DNA from: Zhouia spongiae
GTDB taxonomy: Bacteria; Bacteroidota; Bacteroidia; Flavobacteriales; Flavobacteriaceae
NCBI RefSeq assembly: GCF_022760175.1
Contig: NZ_CP094326.1
Location: 1,662,804 to 1,726,803 of the forward strand
Direction: 5' to 3'
Length of the DNA stretch: 64,000 nucleotides
The translations under genes and the position numbers were made by a program. Numbering within the stretch: the stretch's first letter is position 1; every line of letters starts with the position of its first letter. The notes beneath the pieces are model-generated. The model ran no database searches, was not told where the DNA came from, and was given only the letters and a program-made list of their open reading frames with translations. Shown piece by piece: positions 27,720 through 37,318 of the stretch.

Positions 27720-28994
27720 ATGGGCACCACAATTGTGATCATCATTGTCTCTTTGCTGTTTTCAGCATTCTTTTCCGGAATGGAGATCGCATATGTCAAC
27801 TCCAACAAGATTCATATTGAGATAGAAAAACTGCAAGGAGGTTTTCTTTCAAAAATACTGACCAAGCTTACTAAAAGGCCATCAAAGTTCATTACTACGA
27901 TGTTGGTGGGGAACAATATAGCACTAGTGATTTATGCTTTTTATATGGGGAGTTTACTGGTGTCCTGGATGTATCCTCAATATATTGGTTTTGAAGCGTT
28001 GCCCGCGGAAATTATTCTGGTACAAACCTTATTGGCGACATTGGTTTTGCTGATTACAGCCGAATTTTTACCAAAGACCCTTTTTCAGATATATTCCAAT
28101 ACCTTGCTGAAAGTTTTGGCGGTGCCAGCCTATGTATTCTATAAGCTGTTTTCTGTGGTTGCGGAGATTGTGATATGGATATCTGACTTTGTTTTGCGAG
28201 TATTTTTTAAAGTGGAAGGCAATACGGAGAGTATTGCATTCAGTAAAGTAGAATTGGGTGATTATATCACAGAACAAATGGAGCAGGTTGATGAAGATGA
28301 AGATGTTGATTCGGAAATCCAGATATTTCAGAATGCATTGGAGTTTTCCGATCATAAAGCACGTGACATCATGATTCCCAGAACTGAAATATGTGCTGCG
28401 GAAGTGCATGAACATCCTAAAAGTCTTGTCGGGAAATTTGTAGAAACAGGATATTCGAAAATACTGGTCTATAAAGATACGATCGATGATATTATAGGTT
28501 ATGTGCATTCATTTGAATTGTTTAAAAAGCCGAAAACCATAAAGAGTGTCATGCTTCCGGTAGAGTTTGTTCCGGAAACTATGCCTATTAGTGATATTCT
28601 GGGAGTGCTTACCAAAAGACGAAAAAGCATTGCTGTGGTACTGGATGAGTACGGAGGTACTTCGGGAATCTTAACCGTAGAGGATATTGTTGAAGAATTG
28701 TTTGGGGAGATTGAAGATGAACACGATACCATTGAATTGCTTGAAGAAAAGATTAACGACCAGGAATTTAATTTTTCTGCCCGGCTGGAAGTGGCATATG
28801 TTAATGAGACGTATAAGCTGGAGCTCCCTGAGAGTGAACATTACGATACTATTGGAGGACTTATTGTAAGCCGTATTGGAGATATTCCGGAAAAAGGGGA
28901 AAAGATAAAAATAGACAACTTTCAATTTAAAGTCTTACAGGCAACTAACACAAAAATAGAATTGCTTCACCTGAAAGTGTTAGAAGACGATTAA
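27720..28994 (+). CDS. CNNM/CBS-domain membrane protein (hemolysin/CorC family)
   Basis: 424 residues. The N-terminal CNNM (DUF21) domain has about four membrane helices (FSAFFSGMEIAYVNSNKI starts it). A CBS pair follows (about 205-330, with MIPRTEI and VVLDEYGGTSGILTVEDIVEE), then a C-terminal CorC_HlyC domain (about 340-420, YDTIGGLIVSRIGDIP). The family is linked to Mg2+ or other cation export and to heavy-metal resistance; the hemolysin name is historical. It sits in the inner membrane. A short 86-base gap separates it from ppiD. Confidence 0.92.
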   Translation: MGTTIVIIIVSLLFSAFFSGMEIAYVNSNKIHIEIEKLQGGFLSKILTKLTKRPSKFITTMLVGNNIALVIYAFYMGSLLVSWMYPQYIGFEALPAEIILVQTLLATLVLLITAEFLPKTLFQIYSNTLLKVLAVPAYVFYKLFSVVAEIVIWISDFVLRVFFKVEGNTESIAFSKVELGDYITEQMEQVDEDEDVDSEIQIFQNALEFSDHKARDIMIPRTEICAAEVHEHPKSLVGKFVETGYSKILVYKDTIDDIIGYVHSFELFKKPKTIKSVMLPVEFVPETMPISDILGVLTKRRKSIAVVLDEYGGTSGILTVEDIVEELFGEIEDEHDTIELLEEKINDQEFNFSARLEVAYVNETYKLELPESEHYDTIGGLIVSRIGDIPEKGEKIKIDNFQFKVLQATNTKIELLHLKVLEDD

Positions 28995-29081
28995 AATGCC
29001 TTAATTATTATCAGGGCAGGTTTTTATTATTGTAAAAAAGTGCTATTTTCGCCATCTAATATTTAATAATATAGATGACAG

Positions 29082-31202
29082 ATGGCTATTCTTGGAAAAA
29101 TTAGAAGTCGATCATTGATCTTGATCCTCGTTATAGGATTGGCGCTATTCGCTTTTGTGATATCGGATTTATTTAACAATAATGCTTTTTCATCAACAAA
29201 ATCAGATGTTGGTGAAATAAACGGGAACCCTATTTCCCGTGAAGGGTTTGCCCAGAAAGTAGATAATTTGTCCAGGCAGTATCAGGGACGTGCTTCTACG
29301 ATGCAGGTTGTTAATCAGGTGTGGAACCAGGAAGTGAGGACTGCTTTATTGGAAGAACAATTTGAAGAGTTAGGGATTAATATCGAAAAGGACCAGATTA
29401 TCAATGTTGTAAAATCGAACCCTCAGTTGGCTTCGAATCCTGCATTTTTGAATGAAGCAGGGGTGTTTGATACCGGTAAATTTGTTGAATATATAGCAGA
29501 CTTAAAGGCTAATAACCCGTTGGCATACCAGCAATGGGAAATTCAGGAAAATGCACTGATAAATGCATCAAAAGAACAATCGTACTTCAACCTTATCAAA
29601 GCAGGTGTGGTGGCTACGTTAAAAGACGGAGAGGTTGCTTATCAGCTTGAAAATGATAAAGTGGACTTCAAATATGTACAGGTTCCTTATTCGTCTGTTG
29701 CAGATAGTACCATTACGGTAACCGATAGCGAGATATCTTCGTATATCAAAGATCATAAAAAAGAGTTTGAAGGAGATGCAAGCAGGAACATACGTTTTGT
29801 GTTCTTTGAAGAGAAACCTTCGGAGCAAGACGAATTAACAATTGAGAAAGAGGTTGCGGACCTTCTAAATAGTAGCGTTGTTTATAACAATGCTACCCAG
29901 ACAAATGATACTGTTCAGGGGTTTGCGGGTTTGTCTAAAGATCATGTGGCGGAATTTGTTGCGAAACATTCAGATATACCTTTTGATACTATATATGTGA
30001 CAAAAGCACAACTACCGGCTCAATTCAGTGATACTTTGTTCAATTTGAATATTGGAGAGGTTTTTGGTCCTTATAAAGATGGTGAGACATACAAGCTTAC
30101 TAGGATGATGGCGAAAAGAGACGGAGGAAACGTGAAGGCCAGCCATATTTTGATAGGTTATGAAGGTTCGGGAGTAAATCTTAAAGAAAACAGAACCAAA
30201 GAACAGGCAGAAGCCCTGGCGAAAGAAGTGTTGGCAAAGGTTAAGGCCGGAGAAGAATTTGCTACTTTGGCCGGTGAATATTCCGAAGATCCCGGGTCTG
30301 CTTTCAGTGGAGGAACTTACGATAACATTTTCCCTGGTCAGATGGTGAAACCATTTAATGACTTTATTTTTGACAACGGAATAGGGAGTGTTGATGTAGT
30401 TGAAACAGATTTTGGATTTCACGTTATTAAAATAGAGGACAAATACAATGTAGTGCAATTGGCTACTATTTCCAGAAAAATACTTCCGTCAGAAGAAACT
30501 ACTAACGAATTGTATACCAGTGCAACCAGGTTTGAGATGGATGCCGCCAGTGCTGAAGCTGATAAGTTTACTGAAATAGCAAAAGAATCGGATTATGTGG
30601 TTCGTCCTGTAAATAACATTATCGCATTGCAGGAGATTATCCCGGGATTGGGAGAGCAGAGAGGACTTGTGCAATGGGCTTTTAAAGAGGAGACTAAAGT
30701 TGGTGACGTATCCCGATTTAATGTTTCCGGAGGTTATGCAATCGTGCAGCTTACCAGAAAGACCAAAGAAGGTTTGATGTCTGTTGAGAATGCAAGAGCA
30801 ATTGTAACGCCTATAATCAGAAAACAAAAGAAAGCAGCTAAAATTATTGAAGCTAATCAGGGTAAGTCGATAGATGAATTGGCTGGTTCTAATAATGTGA
30901 CAGTTAGGACAGCTTCGGATTTAAATATGAAGACTCCTAGCATTGCCGGTGCAGGTAGAGAGCCCAGAGTGGTAGGAACAGCATTTGCTTTACAGGAAGG
31001 GAGTACTTCCGGTTTAGTAGAAGGAGAGAATGGAGTTTATATGGTTCAGCTTACCAGAAAGAAGCCTGCGGCTACATTAGATAACTATGCCCCGTATGCT
31101 ACGACTCAAAGAACCACTAACAGAGGCAGGTCTGCCGGAGCTGCGTTTAGTGCTCTTCGTGAAAATGCAGAGATAGAAGATAACAGAGCTGATTTCTATT
31201 AA
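29082..31202 (+). CDS. ppiD: PpiD-like membrane-anchored peptidyl-prolyl isomerase
   Basis: 706 residues. One N-terminal membrane helix (SLILILVIGLALFAFVISDLF) is followed by a SurA-like chaperone region and a parvulin rotamase domain (about 345-450, VKASHILIGYEG and EFATLAGEYSEDPGSAFSGG), then a second degenerate rotamase-like region. PpiD is tethered in the inner membrane facing the periplasm and helps newly exported envelope proteins fold. A near-consensus -7 box TATTTTCG lies at 29044-29051. The gene ends before a strong bidirectional terminator. Confidence 0.93.
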   Translation: MAILGKIRSRSLILILVIGLALFAFVISDLFNNNAFSSTKSDVGEINGNPISREGFAQKVDNLSRQYQGRASTMQVVNQVWNQEVRTALLEEQFEELGINIEKDQIINVVKSNPQLASNPAFLNEAGVFDTGKFVEYIADLKANNPLAYQQWEIQENALINASKEQSYFNLIKAGVVATLKDGEVAYQLENDKVDFKYVQVPYSSVADSTITVTDSEISSYIKDHKKEFEGDASRNIRFVFFEEKPSEQDELTIEKEVADLLNSSVVYNNATQTNDTVQGFAGLSKDHVAEFVAKHSDIPFDTIYVTKAQLPAQFSDTLFNLNIGEVFGPYKDGETYKLTRMMAKRDGGNVKASHILIGYEGSGVNLKENRTKEQAEALAKEVLAKVKAGEEFATLAGEYSEDPGSAFSGGTYDNIFPGQMVKPFNDFIFDNGIGSVDVVETDFGFHVIKIEDKYNVVQLATISRKILPSEETTNELYTSATRFEMDAASAEADKFTEIAKESDYVVRPVNNIIALQEIIPGLGEQRGLVQWAFKEETKVGDVSRFNVSGGYAIVQLTRKTKEGLMSVENARAIVTPIIRKQKKAAKIIEANQGKSIDELAGSNNVTVRTASDLNMKTPSIAGAGREPRVVGTAFALQEGSTSGLVEGENGVYMVQLTRKKPAATLDNYAPYATTQRTTNRGRSAGAAFSALRENAEIEDNRADFY

Positions 31203-31228
31203 GAGGTCATCTTTTTTCCAGATAAGTT

Positions 31229-31255
31229 AAAAAGCCTCCGTCAGGAGGCTTTTTT
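31229..31255. terminator. Bidirectional terminator between ppiD and the GYDIA kinase
   Basis: AGCCTCC (31233-31239) and GGAGGCT (31244-31250) form a 7-bp GC-rich stem with loop GTCA, flanked by an A-run on one side and a T-run on the other. It serves ppiD on the plus strand and the convergent kinase gene on the minus strand. Confidence 0.9.
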
Positions 31256-31268
31256 GGTGTTATGTTTT

Positions 31269-32174
31269 TCAGCAAGGTTTTATCATTTGATCATAAGAGA
31301 GGATCGTACCGTAGCCTTTTTTCTTAAAATAAACAGGAGTGTCTTGATTGCCTGTGGCCATAATAAAATCACCTCCCCAGGCGCCAAGGCTTTTAATACT
31401 CCCTTTAAAATCAGGAAAGAGAATCTCTTTTACAGGTTGAATTTCAATAACCCCAGATATGATTGTCTCATGGATATTGATTAGGTTGTTAAATTCAATG
31501 ATATCGTCGCATTCAATGATCCTTTTTGTGATCTCTTCAATTTCCTGAATGGACTTTGATTTATGGCCGTCTTGAAGGCTTTTGTATCGCTTAATACCTT
31601 CCCTGCTGTTTTGCTTTTGATTTAAATGAATAAAATAGATCCGATCGGTGAATGGGGGGTGAAAGGTGGTTTCTTTCACGTGCGGTTTGCCTGCATCCAG
31701 CCGATATAAAATCGGGCGGTCGTGCTGAGCACAGGCAATGTCGTAGCCACTTCCGCCAAAGGTTTTGTTCGATAACTCAAAAGCATCGACTCCTGCCCAT
31801 CGAGCCATATTGTTGATAAGGGTAGATGAAGACCCTAGCCCCCAGTCTTTGGGGAAATCCATCTTTGAAATAACTTTAAAGCCTGAATGCCCGCTTAAAA
31901 AAGACGTATTTAAAGTCTTTGCTTTTTTCAATAGGTCGATGAGGCTTTTTTCTATATCATTCGTTGGTTCGTCTGTGAGTGATAAATCGAATTCAGCAGA
32001 CAGCCATGTGTTTCCACAATGGTCCAGGCTCAACCAGTCGATATATCCGCTATTGTTTTCTTCTATCGTCATCACCTGTCCGAACCTTGTGGGGAGCGCA
32101 AAGCTCAAAGCCCCGTCAAGGACGAGATATTCACCCGTAATTAATAATTTTCCATTACTGTGAAATTCCTTCAT
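31269..32174 (-). CDS. GYDIA-family GHMP kinase (probable phosphomevalonate kinase)
   Basis: 301 residues. It has the N-terminal strand FHSNGKLLITGEYLVLDGAL, ATP loop WGLGSSSTLINNMARW and the family-naming motif GGSGYDIACAQHDRP. It is distinct from the mevalonate kinase at 18509. Its start codon shares one base with the HMG-CoA reductase stop, so the two are translated together. In Bacteroidota with a mevalonate pathway this family is the usual candidate for the phosphomevalonate step; that is inference from context rather than from a diagnostic residue. Confidence 0.88.
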   Translation of the reverse strand: MKEFHSNGKLLITGEYLVLDGALSFALPTRFGQVMTIEENNSGYIDWLSLDHCGNTWLSAEFDLSLTDEPTNDIEKSLIDLLKKAKTLNTSFLSGHSGFKVISKMDFPKDWGLGSSSTLINNMARWAGVDAFELSNKTFGGSGYDIACAQHDRPILYRLDAGKPHVKETTFHPPFTDRIYFIHLNQKQNSREGIKRYKSLQDGHKSKSIQEIEEITKRIIECDDIIEFNNLINIHETIISGVIEIQPVKEILFPDFKGSIKSLGAWGGDFIMATGNQDTPVYFKKKGYGTILSYDQMIKPC

Positions 32175-33499
32175 TACAGCGTTTTTGTCCTGAGGTTGTT
32201 GAATTCTTTTATGACGTCACTATGTGTTACCGTTTTGTCTTTAAAGATATCGGCAACCTGTTTTTTCTCATTTTCTGTGGCTCCGAGCTGATTTAAAATA
32301 TTCATTAAATGCATCTTCATATGGCCTTTCTGGATTCCTGTAGTGATAAGAGAGCGTACGGCAGCAAAGTTTTGGGCTAGACCGGCAACAGCAACAATCT
32401 GCATTAATTCTCTGGCAGAAGGTTTGGAGAGCATTTCTAAAGCCAGTTTAACCAATGGGTGTAAACTGGTTAATCCGCCAACAGTTCCCAATGCCAGCGG
32501 TATTTCTATCCAGAATTTAAATATGCCATTTTCTACGGTAGCGTGTGTCAGGCTGGAATAAGAGCCGTCTTTTGAGGCGTAAGCATGGATTCCGGCTTCA
32601 ACAGCCCGGAAGTCGTTACCGGTTGCTAATACTACAGCATCAATACCGTTCATAACGCCTTTGTTGTGCGTTACAGCTCTATGCGGTTCTGCTTTGGCTA
32701 TATCGATGGCCCGAACAAATTTTTCTGCAAAATCTACCGGGGATATGTTTTTATCCTCATTAAGTTCTTCTACATTACACGATACTTCAGCTCTGACGAG
32801 GCAGTTTGGGACGTAATTAGAAAGGATGCTCATTACAATTTGGATGTCTTTTTCTTCCTCGGTAAAGTCCTCGTTTCTGGCGGCCCCTTCTTTGAAGGTT
32901 TTGGCGAATTGCTCCAGGCAGCTATTGATGAAATTTGCTCCCATGGCATCCAGGGTATCAAAAGTAGCGTGTAATTGGTAGTAGTTGCTCAGCTTGTCTG
33001 TTTTGTCTTTTAAAACAATGTTCAGGATGCCTCCCCCTCTTTTCCGCATATTTTTTGTGATCCCGTCGGTAGTTGCGATCAAAGAAGGTTTGATTTCATT
33101 AAAAAACCGGATCAGTTTTTGCTTATCTCCATTGTACATAAAATGTACCTGGCCTATTTTTTCAGTCGAAAGCACTTCGGCTTTAAATCCGCCTCTTTTC
33201 AGCCAGTATTTGGCAGCTTTGCTGGCTGCTGCAACTACCGAGCTTTCTTCAAGGCACATCGGGATGGAATACAAGTGTCCGTTAATTGAGAAATTAGGTG
33301 CCACCCCAAACGGAAGGTAGTAATTGGTGATGGTGTTTTCTATGAATTCATCATGGAGCTTTTGTAAACCCGCATCAGTATTCCAATATTGCTTTATAAT
33401 AGAGACAGCGTCTTTTCTGTCCTGAAAATAATGGCTTGCCAGCCATTCTATTTTCTCTTCTTTCGAGAGTCTTGAAAATCCGTCTACTGGTTTTTTCAT
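32174..33499 (-). CDS. Hydroxymethylglutaryl-CoA reductase, class II
   Basis: 441 residues from ATG 33499. Class II catalytic motifs are visible: EESSVVAAAS (Glu), HNKGVMNGIDAV (Lys), ATGNDFRAVEAG (Asp) and GHMKMHL (His near the C-terminus). It interconverts HMG-CoA and mevalonate; class II enzymes are often labelled degradative, but with downstream pathway kinases here a biosynthetic role is more likely. A TTG 24 bases upstream (33523) overlaps the promoter box and is rejected. Confidence 0.94.
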   Translation of the reverse strand: MKKPVDGFSRLSKEEKIEWLASHYFQDRKDAVSIIKQYWNTDAGLQKLHDEFIENTITNYYLPFGVAPNFSINGHLYSIPMCLEESSVVAAASKAAKYWLKRGGFKAEVLSTEKIGQVHFMYNGDKQKLIRFFNEIKPSLIATTDGITKNMRKRGGGILNIVLKDKTDKLSNYYQLHATFDTLDAMGANFINSCLEQFAKTFKEGAARNEDFTEEEKDIQIVMSILSNYVPNCLVRAEVSCNVEELNEDKNISPVDFAEKFVRAIDIAKAEPHRAVTHNKGVMNGIDAVVLATGNDFRAVEAGIHAYASKDGSYSSLTHATVENGIFKFWIEIPLALGTVGGLTSLHPLVKLALEMLSKPSARELMQIVAVAGLAQNFAAVRSLITTGIQKGHMKMHLMNILNQLGATENEKKQVADIFKDKTVTHSDVIKEFNNLRTKTL

Positions 33500-33520
33500 G
33501 GTTAAATCTGTTTCAAAAAA

Positions 33521-33528
33521 CAAAGATA
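33521..33528 (-). promoter_or_regulatory. -7 promoter box for the HMG-CoA reductase operon
   Basis: TATCTTTG on the minus strand ends 21 bases before ATG 33499. This supports the shorter start of the reductase. Confidence 0.5.
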
Positions 33529-33675
33529 ATAATTAAGAGGCCCTTTTTAATGTAAATACAAACGCTTGTTTTTTCTTTTAAATTGGCAATTCTAAGGAAC
33601 GTTTAACTAAAAAAGTTTATATTTCTGTGAAATAATTAGTAAACTTGACGGATTTTTAAAAAATCCTTAACATCG

Positions 33676-35886
33676 ATGATAAGAACATTTATATTTTCTT
33701 TCCTTTTATTAGGGTTGGCCTCAGTGTTAACCGCTCAAAATCAAAACATTACATTAGAGGAGATATGGGGAGGTGCTTTTAGTGCCGAAGGAATGGATGC
33801 ATTGCATTCAATGAAAAATGGAAAGCAGTATTCCGTGTTGAATTTTGACAGGAATACCAGAACAGTCTCGATTGATAAATATGACTATAAAACCCTGCAA
33901 AAGGTAGAGACAATTTTGAGTTCTGCCGATTTGGACGGGATTCAATACTTTCAGTCATATAAATTTAGTCGGGATGAGTCTAAATTAATACTGGCAACCG
34001 AGGTTGAACCGGTATACAGGAGATCGCGTTTGGGTGTCTATTATATATATGATATTGTTTCAAAGAAGCTCACTCAAATAGCAGCTCAAAAAATACAGGA
34101 ACCTACTTTTTCTCCTGATGGCTCTAAGGTAGCGTATGTGTTTGAAAACAATATATATATTAAAGATCTTGAAGATAATGGTTTAATTCAGGTAACCAAG
34201 GATGGTGAAAGGAACAGGATTATAAATGGGGTTACCGATTGGGTATATGAAGAAGAATTTAGTTTTGTTCGTGCATTCGACTGGAATGAAACCGGCTCTC
34301 ATCTTGCCTATATCCGTTTTGACGAATCTGATGTGCCTACATTTTCTATGGATGTGTATGGGGAAAACCTTTATCCCTCGCAGCAGGTTTTTAAATATCC
34401 GAAGGCGGGAGAAAAAAACTCTGAAGTCTCATTGCACGTTTATGATCTGGATGCAGGTGTAACTTCTGATATAGATTTAGGGAATGCTTACTATATTCCC
34501 AGAATTCAATGGACAAGTGACAAGAGTAGGCTGAGCGTACAAGTGATGAATCGTCATCAGAACGATCTGAAGCTTTATTTTTATGATACAAACAATAAAT
34601 CGTCAAAAGTAATCCTCCATGAAACGGATAAAGCCTATATAGATGTAACTGACAATCTTACTTTTTTAAACGACAACAGTTTTATATGGACAAGTGAAAA
34701 GGACGGGTACAACCATATTTATCTGTATTCAAAAGAGGGAAAGCTCATAAACCAGATTACAAACGGCGATTGGGAAGTAACAAACTATTATGGATTCGAT
34801 CAGAAAACCTCAAGGATTTTTTATCAGTCGGTAGAAAACGGTTCTATTAATCGCGACATATATTCCATAGGAATCAATGGGAAAGGGAAAATGAGGCTAT
34901 CTTCAGGAACAGGCACCAACGATGCTACTTTCAGTACGGATTTCACCTATTATATCAATACCTTTTCAAATACTGCAACCCCATATTTATATACGCTTAA
35001 TCGGGCTAAAGATGGAAAACTACTAAAAGAGATTGTAAGTAATGAAGCTCTTCAATCAGATTTAAAACAATATCAGCTTTCCGAAAAAGAATTTTCTACG
35101 ATCAATGTCAACGGTAATGATTTAAATATGTGGACGATCAAGCCAAAAGGTTTTGATCAAAACAAGAAATATCCTGTGTTAATGTACCAGTATTCGGGCC
35201 CTGGCTCACAACAAGTGGCTAACCGATGGAATGGAAGCAATGATTACTGGTATCAGATGCTGGCACAAAAAGGATACATCATTGTGTGTATCGATGGAAG
35301 AGGAACCGGTTTTAAAGGGGCCGACTTTAAAAAGGTTACTTATAAAGAACTTGGTAAATACGAGGTGGAAGATCAGATTGCTGCCGCAAAACAATTGGCA
35401 GCATTACCATATGTGGATGAAGAACGCATAGGTATCTGGGGATGGAGCTATGGAGGTTTTATGAGCTCTAATTGTATTTTAAAAGGGAATGATGTGTTCA
35501 GCATGGCCATCGCTGTTGCTCCGGTAACCAGCTGGCGTTTTTACGATACAGTTTACACAGAACGATATATGAGAACGCCACAGGAAAATGCAAGCGGATA
35601 TGATGACAATTCACCAATTAACTATGCTTCCAATCTGAAGGGAGATTATTTATTGATCCATGGTACGGCAGACGATAATGTTCATGTGCAAAATACCATG
35701 CGTATGGCTGAAGCCTTAATTCAGGCGAATAAACAATTCGACTGGGCAATTTATCCAGATAAAAACCATGGAATTTACGGAGGTAAAACCAGGCTTCAAT
35801 TATATACTAAAATGACCGATTTTATCGATGAGCATCTTGGAGATAGGATTGGAAAAGAACTTGAAGCTCAAGAAATGAAAAACTAA
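33676..35886 (+). CDS. S9 family dipeptidyl peptidase (DPP-IV-like)
   Basis: 736 residues with a signal peptide (MIRTFIFSFLLLGLASVLTAQ). The N-terminal beta-propeller (about 40-470) contains the EE motif region WVYEEEFSFVRAF, which in DPP-IV binds the substrate N-terminus. The C-terminal alpha/beta hydrolase has nucleophile GWSYGGFMSS, aspartate TADDNVHVQN and histidine DKNHGIYGG. It removes dipeptides from peptide N-termini in the periplasm. Two POT peptide transporters follow on the same strand, so it probably supplies their substrates. A palindrome GGATTTTT/AAAAATCC lies at 33650-33666 ahead of the start. Confidence 0.94.
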   Translation: MIRTFIFSFLLLGLASVLTAQNQNITLEEIWGGAFSAEGMDALHSMKNGKQYSVLNFDRNTRTVSIDKYDYKTLQKVETILSSADLDGIQYFQSYKFSRDESKLILATEVEPVYRRSRLGVYYIYDIVSKKLTQIAAQKIQEPTFSPDGSKVAYVFENNIYIKDLEDNGLIQVTKDGERNRIINGVTDWVYEEEFSFVRAFDWNETGSHLAYIRFDESDVPTFSMDVYGENLYPSQQVFKYPKAGEKNSEVSLHVYDLDAGVTSDIDLGNAYYIPRIQWTSDKSRLSVQVMNRHQNDLKLYFYDTNNKSSKVILHETDKAYIDVTDNLTFLNDNSFIWTSEKDGYNHIYLYSKEGKLINQITNGDWEVTNYYGFDQKTSRIFYQSVENGSINRDIYSIGINGKGKMRLSSGTGTNDATFSTDFTYYINTFSNTATPYLYTLNRAKDGKLLKEIVSNEALQSDLKQYQLSEKEFSTINVNGNDLNMWTIKPKGFDQNKKYPVLMYQYSGPGSQQVANRWNGSNDYWYQMLAQKGYIIVCIDGRGTGFKGADFKKVTYKELGKYEVEDQIAAAKQLAALPYVDEERIGIWGWSYGGFMSSNCILKGNDVFSMAIAVAPVTSWRFYDTVYTERYMRTPQENASGYDDNSPINYASNLKGDYLLIHGTADDNVHVQNTMRMAEALIQANKQFDWAIYPDKNHGIYGGKTRLQLYTKMTDFIDEHLGDRIGKELEAQEMKN

Positions 35887-35904
35887 TCAAATTATAGGAT
35901 AGAT

Positions 35905-37305
35905 ATGTCGGAAGTAGTTAAACAAGCGCACCAAAAAGAGTTATTTGGTCACCCGGTAGGGTTATATGTCCTGTTCTTTACGGAGATGTGGGAACGTTTC
36001 TCCTATTACGGAATGCGTGCAATTTTGGTGTTGTACCTGGTGGCAGAAACAACAAAGGATAACCCCGGACTTGGGTGGACAAATGCTGAGGCATTACAGT
36101 TATATGGATGGTATACGATGTTGGTTTATGTAGCGTCTATTCCGGGAGGTATTATAGCAGATAGGATTCTGGGGCAAAAAAAATCGGTGGTAGTTGGAGC
36201 AATTCTATTGGTAATAGGTCATACGGTCCTGGCAATTGAACAAATGTGGGCTTTTTATACCGGTTTAGGCTTTATTATATCGGGAGTAGGAATGTTAAAG
36301 CCTAATATTTCTACTATGGTTGGCGGTCTCTATAAAAAGGGAGATATCAGAAGAGATAAAGGGTTTACCATCTTTTACATAGGCATCAATGTGGGTGCAT
36401 TTTTATCGAGTTTAATTGTCGGGTATGTAGGAGAAGTATATGGCTGGCATTATGGTTTTGGACTGGCAGGGATATGTATGTTCTTTGGACTTGTTCAGTT
36501 TATACTGGGGCAGAAATATTTAAAAGGTGTCGGGGAGTATCTCGGTAAATCAGAAAAGATTGAAGAGAAGGAAGCATTGAAAAGACCACTAACCAGGATA
36601 GAAAAAGATCGTGTAATTGTACTGGTTCTTTCATTTTTAATGGTGATAGTGTTTTTTGGAGCTTTTGAACAGGCGGGCGGATTGATGAATATATATGCTG
36701 CTGAAAAAACGAATAGAATGTTGATGGGATGGGAAGTTCCGGCTTCATGGTTTCAGTCTCTTAATGCATTTTTCATAATTACCTTGGGAACTTTAGTGGC
36801 TGGTTTTTGGGCCAAAAGAAAACTTAAAGGAAAAGAAGCATCCTCACTATTCAAGATGATTATGGGACTCATTATTATGGGTACAGGCTTCTTGTTTATG
36901 ACGGCGGCATCAGCTCAGTTTGAGAGTTCCGGTTCATCAGCAATGTATTGGTTGGTATTGGCATATTTACTCCATACTATAGGTGAACTTAGCTTGTCGC
37001 CTGTGTCACTTTCATTTGTTACAAAATTAGCACCGGCAAAGTACGCATCATTAATGATGGGGTTATACTTTGCCACTACTGGTCTCGGAAACAAACTGGC
37101 AGGTTTATTGGGAGAGTCGGCATCAACTTTTGGCGAGTTTACCGTATTTACAGGAATTGCAGTTTTCTGTATCGTTTTTGGGTTATTAGTTGGATTGTTT
37201 TTTAAGAAATTAAAAAGCTTAACACATGGAGCAGAGGATGATGAAAGAGAAATGAGTGATGTAGAAGAAAGTGGAAAAGTTGAACTGGAAAAGCAGAGCA
37301 TTTAA
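35905..37305 (+). CDS. POT-family peptide transporter, copy 1
   Basis: 466 residues with twelve or more hydrophobic helices. The proton-coupling ExxER motif is in FFTEMWERFSYYGMRA near residue 27. A second family block is GIGNVGAFLSS-like (YIGINVGAFLSSLIVGYVGE) and GELSLSPVSLSFV is in the C-terminal half. It imports di- and tripeptides with protons across the inner membrane. It lies 18 bases after the peptidase and 13 before a second POT gene. The C-terminal tail is acidic (DDEREMSDVEES). Confidence 0.94.
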   Translation: MSEVVKQAHQKELFGHPVGLYVLFFTEMWERFSYYGMRAILVLYLVAETTKDNPGLGWTNAEALQLYGWYTMLVYVASIPGGIIADRILGQKKSVVVGAILLVIGHTVLAIEQMWAFYTGLGFIISGVGMLKPNISTMVGGLYKKGDIRRDKGFTIFYIGINVGAFLSSLIVGYVGEVYGWHYGFGLAGICMFFGLVQFILGQKYLKGVGEYLGKSEKIEEKEALKRPLTRIEKDRVIVLVLSFLMVIVFFGAFEQAGGLMNIYAAEKTNRMLMGWEVPASWFQSLNAFFIITLGTLVAGFWAKRKLKGKEASSLFKMIMGLIIMGTGFLFMTAASAQFESSGSSAMYWLVLAYLLHTIGELSLSPVSLSFVTKLAPAKYASLMMGLYFATTGLGNKLAGLLGESASTFGEFTVFTGIAVFCIVFGLLVGLFFKKLKSLTHGAEDDEREMSDVEESGKVELEKQSI

Positions 37306-37318
37306 TTAATATCAAAAG

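Noticed and set aside
33500-33523. Upstream TTG start for HMG-CoA reductase
   Set aside because: The TTG is part of the TATCTTTG promoter box; ATG 33499 fits the promoter distance.
33650-33666. Perfect AT-rich palindrome GGATTTTT/AAAAATCC before the S9 peptidase gene
   Set aside because: Short, AT-rich and unique in what I could see; too weak to call an operator or terminator.
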